From assembly GCA_028290345.1 (NCBI GenBank), contig JAQGKB010000217.1, positions 1 to 14,346 of the forward strand: a DNA stretch of 14,346 bases, written 5' to 3'. Position numbers and translations under genes: made by a program. Source of the stretch: Hyphomicrobiales bacterium. Its GTDB lineage: Bacteria > Pseudomonadota > Alphaproteobacteria > Rhizobiales > Devosiaceae. The notes beneath the pieces are model-generated. The model did not search any database. It was not told the origin of the DNA and saw nothing but the letters and a program-made list of their open reading frames with translations. Of the stretch, positions 8,277-13,902 are shown one piece after another; position 1 is the first letter of the stretch; every line of letters begins with the position of its first letter.

Positions 8277-8304
8277 TCGGCAAGCGTTAGCGGAAACGTG
8301 CCGA
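8277..8304 (-). promoter_or_regulatory. Hairpin in the cmk leader touching the Shine-Dalgarno
   Basis: TCGGCA (8277-8282) pairs with TGCCGA (8299-8304), and CGTT (8285-8288) pairs with AACG (8295-8298), leaving a 2-base bulge and a 6-base loop. On the minus strand the 3' side of the stem runs into GAGG (8278-8275), the probable cmk ribosome site. It could dampen cmk translation. Visible by pairing; function is inference. Confidence 0.4.
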
Positions 8305-8338
8305 CGCCTTAACATGGCCCGGGCGATCAAGCCGAGAC

Positions 8339-8388
8339 TTTTTCACTTTTCCCCATGCGCCGGAGCCGTGCTTTTTTACCTTTTCCCC
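8339..8388. repeat. Pair of T/C-rich direct repeats between cmk and the TIGR02300 gene
   Basis: The 16-base segments 8339-8354 and 8373-8388 match at 14 positions. Both read as a run of T, then CAC or ACC, then TTTTCCCC. Their starts are 34 bases apart. A shorter related piece (AAAAGTTTCCCCC) is at 8427-8439 inside the promoter spacer. They could be binding sites for a regulator of the divergent genes; no known site is recognised. Confidence 0.4.
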
Positions 8389-8416
8389 GCGCACGGCAGC
8401 GCTGCGCATTTAGGAT

Positions 8417-8445
8417 TTGACTTGGCAAAAGTTTCCCCCTAACCG
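8417..8445 (+). promoter_or_regulatory. Candidate sigma-70 promoter for the TIGR02300 gene
   Basis: TTGACT (8417-8422) is a 5 of 6 match to the -35 consensus. A 17-base spacer leads to a weak -10 (TAACCG, 8440-8445). The start codon at 8493 is about 40 bases downstream of the expected transcription start. The -10 is poor, so confidence is limited. Confidence 0.4.
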
Positions 8446-8492
8446 GACGGTCCGAGCGGGAGCCCCCGCATCCCTTCACGGTGAGGACGCAT

Positions 8493-8894
8493 ATGGCTAG
8501 CTTTGACCGCGGAACCAAGCGCGAAGACCCAGACACCGGGCGCAAATTCTACGATTTGAACAAGGATCCGATCGTCTCGCCGTTCACGGGTAAGTCCTAC
8601 CCGCGTTCGTTCTTCGAGCAGACGGTTCGTGGCAAGGCCGCCGTAGAGCGCGCCGTGCCCCAGGACGATGAAGAAGAAGTCGAGGTCGAAGAGGTCGTGG
8701 ATGCCGCGGCACCCGAGATCGTTTCGCTCGACGAAGTCGAAGCCGAGGAAGCCGGCGAAGAGGAAATCCCCGATGTCGAAGGCGTCGAGGACGTCGAGGA
8801 TATTGGTGAGGACGACGCAGACGTCTTCCTCGAGGAAGACGAAGACGAGGACGACAACCTCGATTTCGACGTCGGCAGCGGCGACGAACGCTAG
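8493..8894 (+). CDS. TIGR02300 family protein with acidic C-terminal tail
   Basis: 133 aa. The N-terminal part, RGTKREDPDTGRKFYDLNKDP then IVSPFTGKSYP (about residues 5-37), is the TIGR02300 signature. Members in some alphaproteobacteria carry CxxC pairs there that would bind zinc. In this protein the positions are Asp-Thr and Ser-Phe-Thr, so no zinc site is present, as is common in the Hyphomicrobiales. The rest, from about residue 56, is extremely rich in Glu and Asp with interspersed Val, and is probably disordered. The molecular function of the family is not known to me. The ATG at 8493 is chosen over a GTG at 8481, because GAGG six bases before the ATG would overlap the GTG and the ATG fits the family start. 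The 186 bases from here to the tRNA hold no gene that I can support. Confidence 0.88.
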   Translation: MASFDRGTKREDPDTGRKFYDLNKDPIVSPFTGKSYPRSFFEQTVRGKAAVERAVPQDDEEEVEVEEVVDAAAPEIVSLDEVEAEEAGEEEIPDVEGVEDVEDIGEDDADVFLEEDEDEDDNLDFDVGSGDER

Positions 8895-9080
8895 GTCGAA
8901 CCCATTTCGTTCCTTGCCTTTGCCCCAATAAAGGGCCATGGCAGGGGCCGCGAAAGTCGCTGTCCACGGCCTAGCAAACTTCGATGCCGAGGACGAAAAT
9001 AGCCCCTTGCATACCTGGGGCACGTTGAATAGGTTGCACCGCGCTTCGGCAGGTTTCTTGCCGCAGCGACCCAAAGTTTC

Positions 9081-9156
9081 GGGGCCATAGCTCAGTTGGG
9101 AGAGCGCTTCAATGGCATTGAAGAGGTCGTCGGTTCGATTCCGATTGGCTCCACCA
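9081..9156 (+). tRNA. tRNA-Ala(GGC)
   Basis: 76 bases with a genomically encoded CCA. A full cloverleaf folds: acceptor GGGGCCA with TGGCTCC including the G3-U70 pair that identifies alanine tRNAs, D stem GCTC/GAGC, anticodon stem CTTCA/TGAAG around ATGGCAT (anticodon GGC, reading GCC and GCU), T stem GTCGG/CCGAT around TTCGATT. The discriminator base is A. Upstream, CGCT-t-CGGCA and TGCCG-c-AGCG (9042-9068) form a leader hairpin. A weak promoter-like TTGCAT, 17 bases, TAGGTT lies at 9007-9035. A strong terminator follows. Confidence 0.98.
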
Positions 9157-9161
9157 AGTTC

Positions 9162-9196
9162 AAAGGGCTTAGTCAGCGACTAAGCCCTTTTTGTTT
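9162..9196 (+). terminator. Intrinsic terminator after tRNA-Ala
   Basis: A perfect 13-bp stem (9162-9174 with 9178-9190) with loop AGC is followed by TTTTTGTTT on the plus strand. It starts six bases after the tRNA CCA end. In the opposite direction the tail is only TTTGAACTT, so it may work weakly for the convergent SnoaL-like gene as well. Confidence 0.94.
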
Positions 9197-9205
9197 GCCG
9201 GTGCG

Positions 9206-9640
9206 TCAGTGCGCGGTCGGCATCATGCCAAGCTGCATCAGCATTCCCACCGTGTCGGCGTGGGTGTGAAACTCCACGATCTTGCCGTAGCGAATCTGGG
9301 CGCTATAAGCGGCGTGCGTGGAGATCTTTTTTTGCGTCGGGGGCATGGTCTGGCTGCCCACCGTCAGCGGACCGTTATTGGTGCCTTCGAGGTCGAGCTC
9401 GCCCGCGACCGCATCGTCCCCCACGATCTGACTCGATCGCCGAAAGTGCAGGTCGGGGAAGGCGGTGATCCAGGAATTGAAGAAGTCCCGGGCTGCTCCC
9501 TTGTCCCGCATGGGCTGTTCAACCGTCCAGTCGTACCAGACGAAATCATCTGCCAGAAGGCTCAGGAACGCATCCGAATCGTGCTGGTCCCAAGCCGCAA
9601 TTCCCTTGTCGTCGAGCTGTTTCACCTCATCCTTGGTCAT
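9206..9640 (-). CDS. SnoaL-like / NTF2-fold protein (ester cyclase-related)
   Basis: 144 aa. The pattern is that of SnoaL-like NTF2-fold proteins: an N-terminal helix (DKGIAAWDQHDSDAFLSLLA), DDFVWYDW, GAARDFFNSWITAFPDLHF, GDDAVAGELDLEGTNNGPL, then IRYGKIVEFHTHADTVGMLMQLG at the C-terminus. The AFPDLHF and KIVE-H-HAD elements are typical. The fold is used by polyketide cyclases, isomerases and many uncharacterised proteins, so the substrate is unknown. The start at 9640 is chosen because GGAGG lies 6-7 bases upstream; a longer frame to 9700 adds 20 residues with no good ribosome site. It converges on the tRNA. An 8-bp hairpin lies 20 bases before the start codon. Confidence 0.8.
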   Translation of the reverse strand: MTKDEVKQLDDKGIAAWDQHDSDAFLSLLADDFVWYDWTVEQPMRDKGAARDFFNSWITAFPDLHFRRSSQIVGDDAVAGELDLEGTNNGPLTVGSQTMPPTQKKISTHAAYSAQIRYGKIVEFHTHADTVGMLMQLGMMPTAH

Positions 9641-9660
9641 GACGTCCTCCTGACCGATGG

Positions 9661-9681
9661 CGCCACGCCCCTCGCGTGGCG
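9661..9681. promoter_or_regulatory. Perfect 8-bp hairpin in the SnoaL-like gene leader
   Basis: CGCCACGC (9661-9668) and GCGTGGCG (9674-9681) are perfect arms around CCCTC. On the minus strand it ends 20 bases before the start codon of the SnoaL-like gene, just upstream of its Shine-Dalgarno. It may be an operator or mRNA structure; no known family recognised. Confidence 0.4.
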
Positions 9682-9721
9682 TAAGCCATGAGCTTAGCAC
9701 TTTGGTGCCGCCTCGTCCCAG

Positions 9722-9775
9722 GGTTGCAATCGGAGGCCGGCGCTGCGATTCTCGGCTGCAATCGGAATCGCAACC
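9722..9775. repeat. Nested direct and inverted repeats between divergent genes
   Basis: TGCAATCGGA occurs at 9725-9734 and again at 9757-9766. TGCGATTC (9744-9751) is inverted as GAATCGCA (9765-9772). GGTTGC (9722-9727) is inverted as GCAACC (9770-9775). All sit in the gap between the divergent SnoaL-like and YdeI-family genes, where a shared operator could lie. The rest of 9641-9832 shows no gene. Confidence 0.4.
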
Positions 9776-9832
9776 ATGGCCAAGTCATTGCTTCGGAACA
9801 TCGAAATTCGCACTGAAAGGGCTTGCGCCTAG

Positions 9833-10444
9833 ATGGCCCCGGTGATTCCCAATCCCGATGCGATTCTCGGCTTCGACAACGAGGCGGCTTTCGAGGCCTG
9901 GCTGCGGGCCAACCACGACAAGGCTTCCGAGATCTACCTGCGCATCTACAAGAAGGGGTCGAAGGTGCCTACCGTGACCTATGCGCAGGCCGTAGACGTG
10001 GCGTTGAGCTGGGGCTGGATCGATGGGCTGAAGAAGTCCTATGACGAAAGCTCCTTCCTGCAGCGCTTCACGCCGCGCAAACCCAAGTCGATCTGGTCGC
10101 AGATCAACCGCCGGCATGTCGAACGCCTGGCCGCGGCCGGCCGCATGACCCTGCACGGGCAAAAGCACATCGACGCCGCCAAGGCCGACGGCCGCTGGGA
10201 GGCCGCCTATGCCGGCGCCAGCGAGATGACGGTGCCCGACGACCTGCTGGCAGCCATCGAGGCCGAACCAAAAGCCTTGGAGATGTTCCAGGCCCTCAAC
10301 AAGCAGAACCTCTACGCACTCGCGTTCCGCACCCACAATGTCAAAACCCCCGCAGGGCGCGCCAAGAGGATTGCCGGCTTCGTCGAGATGCTCGCCCGCG
10401 GCGAGGCGCTCTATCCCAATGGCAAGAAAGCGGAAAAACCGTGA
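9833..10444 (+). CDS. YdeI/OmpD-associated (OmdA) family protein
   Basis: 203 aa. Typical family elements are present: FEAWLRANHDKASEIYLRIYKK (residues 20-41, in two parts), the DVALSWGWIDGLKKSYDE region, FTPRKPKSIWSQINRRHVERL (in two parts: FTPRKPKSIW, SQINRRHVERL) and AAGRMTLHG. The C-terminal part is helical and charged. The cellular role of these proteins is not well established; some members have been linked to envelope stress or antimicrobial resistance, which cannot be assigned here. The ATG at 9833 is preceded by AAGGG about 11 bases upstream. Its stop overlaps the DUF1697 gene start as GTGA, so the two are translationally coupled. Confidence 0.86.
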   Translation: MAPVIPNPDAILGFDNEAAFEAWLRANHDKASEIYLRIYKKGSKVPTVTYAQAVDVALSWGWIDGLKKSYDESSFLQRFTPRKPKSIWSQINRRHVERLAAAGRMTLHGQKHIDAAKADGRWEAAYAGASEMTVPDDLLAAIEAEPKALEMFQALNKQNLYALAFRTHNVKTPAGRAKRIAGFVEMLARGEALYPNGKKAEKP

Positions 10445-10968
10445 CCGCCTTCGTCGCCTTCCTGCGCGGCGTCAACCTGGGCAAGCGCAAAGTCTTGAGC
10501 ACCGATCTCAAGCATGCCTTCGACAGCATGGGGTTCTCGGACGCCAAGACGCTGCTCGCCAGCGGCAACGTTGTGTTCAGCGCTGAGGAGGAGCCGGGGC
10601 TGGCGGCGCGCATCGAAACGGGGCTGCAGCAAAAATTCGGTTTTCCCATCGGGGTGGTGCTACGCAGCCAGCAAGACCTGCGTGCCATGGTTGCAGCCGC
10701 CCCTTTCGGCTCAATTTCCGAGGATGCAGACGCAAAACTCTACGTAGCATTGCTGCATGATCCGGTGGGCCGCAAGCTGCCGATGCCCCTGCGCGTCGAG
10801 GGAGATTTTGACGTCTTGAGCGCAACCGACTACGACATTTTTGCGGTGGCCTGGCGCATGCCGGATGGGCGTTACGGCGCCGGGCTCGATCAGATCGGCA
10901 AGCATTTCGGCAAAGGCGTACTGATCACGACGCGGAACTGGAATACAATTCTGAAGGCTGCCGGCTAG
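10441..10968 (+). CDS. DUF1697 family protein
   Basis: 175 aa starting with GTG. FVAFLRGVNLGKRKV (residues 4-18), LLASGNVVFSAEEEPGLAARIE (about 38-59, in two parts) and the closing TTRNWNTILK are the conserved DUF1697 blocks. The function is unknown. The GTG start overlaps the upstream stop by four bases (GTGA). No independent Shine-Dalgarno stands out beyond the purine-rich end of the upstream gene, so re-initiation is likely. YdeI-like and DUF1697 genes are found together elsewhere as far as I recall, but the link is only by association. The sugar-kinase gene follows after 69 bases. Confidence 0.88.
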   Translation: MTAFVAFLRGVNLGKRKVLSTDLKHAFDSMGFSDAKTLLASGNVVFSAEEEPGLAARIETGLQQKFGFPIGVVLRSQQDLRAMVAAAPFGSISEDADAKLYVALLHDPVGRKLPMPLRVEGDFDVLSATDYDIFAVAWRMPDGRYGAGLDQIGKHFGKGVLITTRNWNTILKAAG

Positions 10969-10988
10969 GCGGCAACGACAACGATGAA

Positions 10989-11018
10989 GGGCCGTCTTCC
11001 GCTGCGGAAGCAAGGCCC
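10989..11018 (+). promoter_or_regulatory. Hairpin in the sugar-kinase leader
   Basis: GGGCC (10989-10993) pairs with GGCCC (11014-11018), and CTTCCG (10996-11001) pairs with CGGAAG (11005-11010) around CTG, with a small internal loop. No T-run follows, so it is not a normal terminator. It ends shortly before the GGAGGG ribosome site of the next gene. It could affect translation or be a remnant of a palindromic repeat. Confidence 0.4.
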
Positions 11019-11037
11019 CCGAGGGAGGGTTGGCACT

Positions 11038-11934
11038 ATGATCACCGTATTCGGCTCGACGGGTCTCGACCTGATCGGCACCGTGCCGCGTCTGCCCAAG
11101 CCGGGCGAAACCGTGCTCGGGGGCACTTTCGCCATGTCGCCCGGCGCCAAGGGCGCCAATCAGGCACTGGCCGCCAAGCGGGCCGGGTCCGAGGTGCGTC
11201 ACGTCTGCGCCGTGGGCGATGATGATTTCGCCAACCGCGCACTGGTTATGCTGCGCGAGGGCGGCGTCGATCTCAGCGCCATGAAGGTGACGCCGGGCCC
11301 CACTGGCGTTGCCTCGATCTTCGTCGATGCGGCCGGTGAAAACGCCATCGCCGTGTTGCCCGGCGCTAACGGCACGCTCACCGCCGCCGATGCCGAGGGG
11401 GCGCTGGCCGGGCTCGGCAAGGGCGCGATCCTCATGCTGCAGCAGGAAATCCCGCAGGCCGCGACCGAGCGGGCGCTTGATCTGGCCCGGGCGCAGGGGG
11501 TGATTTCGATCCTCAACACCGCGCCGTTTCTCGACAGCACGCCGGCCTTGGCCGGCAAGGCCGCGATTCTCGTCGCCAACGAAACCGAATTTGCCCTGCT
11601 CTGCAACGGCCAGACCGATCCGCTGGAGGGGCTGATGCGCGATTGGGCCAAGGCGCATGGCCAGACCGTGATCGTCACCCTCGGCGCCGCCGGCGCCCGC
11701 GCCGCCACCGCCACGGGCGAATGGATCGATGTTCCGGCGCATGCCGTCGTGCCGGTTGATACGGTGGGGGCAGGCGACACCTTCTGCGGCTATCTCGCCG
11801 CCGGGCTCGACAAGAGCTTGAGCCTCAAGGAAGCTATGCGCCGGGCCGCGATCGCGGCAAGCCTGGCGTGCCTGAAACCGGGCGCCCAGCCTGCCGTGCC
11901 GATGGTCGCGGATGTGGATGCGGTAGCGGGGTAG
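11038..11934 (+). CDS. PfkB-family sugar kinase, ribokinase-like
   Basis: 298 aa. Ribokinase phosphorylates D-ribose to ribose-5-phosphate with ATP. Family marks: GSTGLDLIGTVPRLPKPGETV at the N-terminus (6-26, in parts GSTGLDLIG and PKPGETV), PGAKGANQALAAKRAG (35-50), NTAP (160-163), NETE (181-184) and the catalytic GAGDTFCGYLAAGL (244-257) with Asp247 as the base. The C-terminal PGAQPAVP also fits ribokinase. The substrate cannot be fixed: the residue block after the first strand (STGLD in place of the SINAD of E. coli RbsK) differs, and no rbs transport genes are next to it. The ATG at 11038 is chosen for the GGAGGG site 8 bases upstream; an earlier ATG at 10984 would translate the leader hairpin. 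It ends 24 bases before a palindromic repeat. Confidence 0.87.
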   Translation: MITVFGSTGLDLIGTVPRLPKPGETVLGGTFAMSPGAKGANQALAAKRAGSEVRHVCAVGDDDFANRALVMLREGGVDLSAMKVTPGPTGVASIFVDAAGENAIAVLPGANGTLTAADAEGALAGLGKGAILMLQQEIPQAATERALDLARAQGVISILNTAPFLDSTPALAGKAAILVANETEFALLCNGQTDPLEGLMRDWAKAHGQTVIVTLGAAGARAATATGEWIDVPAHAVVPVDTVGAGDTFCGYLAAGLDKSLSLKEAMRRAAIAASLACLKPGAQPAVPMVADVDAVAG

Positions 11935-11958
11935 GGGTATCGGGGCGCGCAAGCTGCC

Positions 11959-12065
11959 ACCCCCACCCTGGCTGCCGCCTCCCTCCCCACAAGGGGGAGG
12001 GAACGCTAGATTGCACGGCCGCAGTGTCTCCCTCCCCCTTGTGGGGAGGGATCAAGGGTGGGGGT
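11959..12065. repeat. Nested palindromic intergenic repeat element
   Basis: The outer arms are a perfect 11-base inverted repeat (ACCCCCACCCT at 11959-11969, AGGGTGGGGGT at 12055-12065). Inside, a 23-base segment (11980-12002) is the exact reverse complement of 12029-12051, separated by 26 bases. Each 23-mer is itself a hairpin with 9-bp arms (TCCCTCCCC / GGGGAGGGA) and a 5-base loop. The element lies between the convergent sugar kinase and glycosyltransferase genes. The form resembles mobile palindromic intergenic repeats known in Hyphomicrobiales genomes. Copy number cannot be judged from one window. It could also act as a transcription barrier between the convergent genes. Confidence 0.8.
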
Positions 12066-12084
12066 ATGTGACTCAGTGAGGGAA

Positions 12085-12131
12085 CCCCTCATCCGCCCTC
12101 CGGGCACCTACTCCCTCAAGGGGCGAAGGGT
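12085..12131. repeat. Second intergenic repeat overlapping the end of the glycosyltransferase gene
   Basis: This segment begins CCCCTCATCCGCCCTCCGGG and contains GCCC-tcc-GGGC and a CTCCC ... AAGGGG palindrome. It resembles another Hyphomicrobiales intergenic repeat type, recognised by its CCCCTCATCCG...ACC opening and CCCT-CAAGGGG closing. It overlaps the last codons of the glycosyltransferase and supplies its stop codon (12116-12118). Membership in a repeat family is recalled, not tested. Confidence 0.5.
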
Positions 12132-12967
12132 CGCCCCAACAGCGGCTCGATCTGATCCTCGAACAACAGCCCCGGCATCCTCGCCAGCGCCGCCTCGTAC
12201 GGCTTCTCGCAACTGCGGGACAACCGCAAGAATTCCGAAATGCTCTCCGCCGCCTCTTCATCCGCCATCGGATAATACCCATCGGCCAGCCGCTGCAGCA
12301 GCAGGGTCTTCACCGCGATCATCCGCTCGGTGACGCCGGGGCCGTTGCTCATCGAAACGCTCAGCTTCACGTAATCGTGCAGCGGCTCCCCGATGTGGAA
12401 CGAGGCCGGGCTGGTGCGGTAGAGCTTCATCAGGAAATCGAGATCGGTCATGTTCGGCAGTTCCGGATCGTAGCGCGCGTCGCACGCCTGCCGATCCCAG
12501 GCGATCATCGTATCCATCGAAAAATTGAGCCACTTGTGCTGTCCGGCGCGCAGCACCCGATCGGGGCCGGCCGCGACGGTACGCAACGACCGGCCGTCTT
12601 CGCTCATCACTTCCAGGGCCGTCGAAACGATCGGCTGGCGAGCAAGCGCCGCCACGGCCCGGGCCAGCTTTTGCGGCTTGTAGCGATCATCGGCATCGAG
12701 CACTGCCGCATAGCGGGTGGCAATCCGGTCGAGCGCGATATTGCGGGCGTTCGAGGCGCCCGCCTTGACCCTCCCAGTCGACAAAAAGCGAAGCCGCGGA
12801 TCGGCAATACCCTGGCCGGCCAACACCTCGGCGTAGTCGCGCCCATCGTCCGAGATGATCAAGAGCTGCCAGTCTTCGTGGCTCTGCGCGAGCACGCTCG
12901 CCACGGCCGCGCCGATGGTTGCAACAGCGTTGTAGGCCGGCATGACGATCGAAACGGCGGTGTCCAA
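12116..12967 (-). CDS. Family 2 glycosyltransferase
   Basis: 283 aa from the proposed TTG start. The GT-A fold is clear: VSIVMPAYNAVATIGAAVAS (residues 5-24) is the nucleotide-binding strand and helix, SDDG (39-42), AGASNARNIALDRI, and the metal-binding DADD (91-94). Acceptor and sugar are unknown. The lone position suggests a role in surface polysaccharide or glycolipid decoration, which is inference. The frame is open up to 13183, but that would overlap hsp20. A TTG at 12967 with GAGGAG nine bases upstream begins just before the conserved VSIVMPAYN strand, so it is preferred; the exact start is uncertain. The last codons lie within a repeat-like segment, so the C-terminus may have been altered by it. 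Its promoter should lie in 12968-13103, shared with divergent hsp20. Confidence 0.85.
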   Translation of the reverse strand: MDTAVSIVMPAYNAVATIGAAVASVLAQSHEDWQLLIISDDGRDYAEVLAGQGIADPRLRFLSTGRVKAGASNARNIALDRIATRYAAVLDADDRYKPQKLARAVAALARQPIVSTALEVMSEDGRSLRTVAAGPDRVLRAGQHKWLNFSMDTMIAWDRQACDARYDPELPNMTDLDFLMKLYRTSPASFHIGEPLHDYVKLSVSMSNGPGVTERMIAVKTLLLQRLADGYYPMADEEAAESISEFLRLSRSCEKPYEAALARMPGLLFEDQIEPLLGRPFAP

Positions 12968-13005
12968 AATCCTGATCTCCTCATCGGGTCGCACGCCAAT
13001 GCGGA

Positions 13006-13034
13006 CTTGAACGTGCAGGAACACTGTCCCATAT
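13006..13034 (+). promoter_or_regulatory. Candidate heat-shock (RpoH-type) promoter of hsp20
   Basis: CTTGAA (13006-13011), a 16-base spacer, then CCCATAT (13028-13034). This fits the sigma-32 pattern of a CTTGAA -35 and a CCCCAT-type -10. The expected transcript would start near 13041 and give a leader of about 63 bases before the hsp20 ATG at 13104. It fits a small heat-shock gene downstream. A ROSE-type thermometer in the leader was considered; no convincing fold was found. Confidence 0.55.
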
Positions 13035-13103
13035 CTGGCATACGATTTCAGTGCCACCCTATTGGGCTGACATCGGCCGTTGCTTGCTAAAGGACGATTT
13101 TCG

Positions 13104-13523
13104 ATGTCTCGCGTCTCGCTTTTCTCTGCGCCGTTCTTGCTGGGTTTCGATGCCTTGGAAGAACGCGTGGACCGGCTTGCCAAAGCCGCTGATGGCTACC
13201 CGCCCTACAACATAGAGCGACGTACCGAAGCCAATGGCAGCGAACTGTTCCTGATCTCAGTAGCGGTTGCCGGCTTTGCCGCCGGCGAACTGGATGTGAT
13301 GGCCGAGGACAATCAGTTGAGCGTCCGCGGCCGGCAGAAAGACGATCCGGAGCGGGAATTCCTGCATCGGGGAATTGCAACTCGACAGTTCCAGCGCACG
13401 TTCCTGCTTGCAGAAGGCGTTGTCGTAAGGGATGCGACACTTCGCGATGGTATGCTGATCATCGCGGTCGAGCGTCCAAAAGCCGAGAAAGTGGCCCGTC
13501 ACATCGAAATCCGTTCTGCGTAA
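13104..13523 (+). CDS. Small heat-shock protein, Hsp20 / alpha-crystallin family
   Basis: 139 aa. Small heat-shock proteins bind unfolding proteins without ATP and hold them for refolding. The alphaproteobacterial IbpA-like pattern is seen: PFLLGFDALEERVDRLAKAA near the N-terminus, PPYNIERR, LFLISVAVAGFAAGELDV (about 54-71), EFLHRGIATRQFQRTFLLAEGV, and DGMLIIAVERPKAEK at the end. The usual GxLxIxL-type motif that contacts the partner groove reads GMLIIAV, slightly divergent. The ATG at 13104 has AAAGGA nine bases upstream; a TTG at 13080 has no such site. An RpoH-like promoter lies upstream. It is followed after 10 bases by DUF1150, whose Shine-Dalgarno overlaps this stop codon, so the two form an operon. 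Confidence 0.9.
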   Translation: MSRVSLFSAPFLLGFDALEERVDRLAKAADGYPPYNIERRTEANGSELFLISVAVAGFAAGELDVMAEDNQLSVRGRQKDDPEREFLHRGIATRQFQRTFLLAEGVVVRDATLRDGMLIIAVERPKAEKVARHIEIRSA

Positions 13524-13533
13524 GGAGAGTAAA

Positions 13534-13830
13534 ATGCAAAACCGACACAACGACAATCCCGAAGCTACGGTCGCAACGCCCGAGATACATCCGCTGCGCG
13601 ATCTGACGCCGGCTCAATTCATGGCGCTGGGTGGCAATGCGGTGGTCTATATCCGTCCGATCAAGGGTGCACAGCTTAGCGAATTGATCACGGAACCCGA
13701 TTTCGAAGACGACGAGGAATTCCAGCTCGTGGTCTCGGCCGATGGCTCGCCCTTGCTGGTGACCGACAGCCCCGAATCGGTGGCCGAGTGGCTCGCGGAC
13801 AAAAGCTTTGGCGTGGTTTCGCTGCACTAA
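13534..13830 (+). CDS. DUF1150 family protein
   Basis: 98 aa. ALGGNAVVYIRPIKGAQLSEL (about 31-51, in two parts: ALGGNAVVYIRPI, KGAQLSEL), the acidic EPDFEDDEEFQLV, DGSPLLVTDSPESVAEW and a C-terminal FGVVSLH are the DUF1150 pattern. Members are small alphaproteobacterial proteins of unknown function, often found next to hsp20 and ptsN as here. It has an AAGGAG site six bases before the ATG that starts at the hsp20 stop codon (TAAGGAG), which ties its translation to hsp20 and suggests heat-shock induction. It has no signal peptide or membrane segment. A strong terminator follows. Confidence 0.88.
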   Translation: MQNRHNDNPEATVATPEIHPLRDLTPAQFMALGGNAVVYIRPIKGAQLSELITEPDFEDDEEFQLVVSADGSPLLVTDSPESVAEWLADKSFGVVSLH

Positions 13831-13865
13831 CGTGGCAGACCATCGATCTGTGAAACCAACCATTC

Positions 13866-13901
13866 AAAGGCGTCATTCCCGCACGGGAGTGACGCCTTTT
13901 T
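13866..13901 (+). terminator. Intrinsic terminator shared by the hsp20-DUF1150 operon and ptsN
   Basis: AAAGGCGTCA (13866-13875) pairs with TGACGCCTTT (13890-13899), extended inward by TT/AG (one wobble) and CCC/GGG around a small loop. TTTTT (13897-13901) follows on the plus strand. It lies between convergent genes and ends two bases before the ptsN stop, so it may also serve ptsN, though the minus-strand T-tail (TTTGAATGG) is weak. Confidence 0.9.
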
Positions 13902-13902
13902 C

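Noticed and set aside
10711..11952. 413-codon open frame on the minus strand opposite DUF1697 and the sugar kinase
   Set aside because: Both genes on the plus strand have clear family motifs; this frame shows none and follows from GC-rich codon bias.
13028..13060. Sigma-54-like TGGCA motif on either strand upstream of hsp20 / glycosyltransferase
   Set aside because: The GC dinucleotide required ten bases after the GG is absent on both strands.
13041..13103. ROSE-type RNA thermometer in the hsp20 leader
   Set aside because: A TTGCT-like piece is present near AAAGGA, but there is no room for the closing hairpin and no supporting stems were found.
12968..13183. N-terminal extension of the glycosyltransferase by 72 residues
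   Set aside because: It overlaps hsp20 and its promoter, is low-complexity at its start, and lies before the conserved VSIVMPAYN strand where GT2 proteins normally begin.
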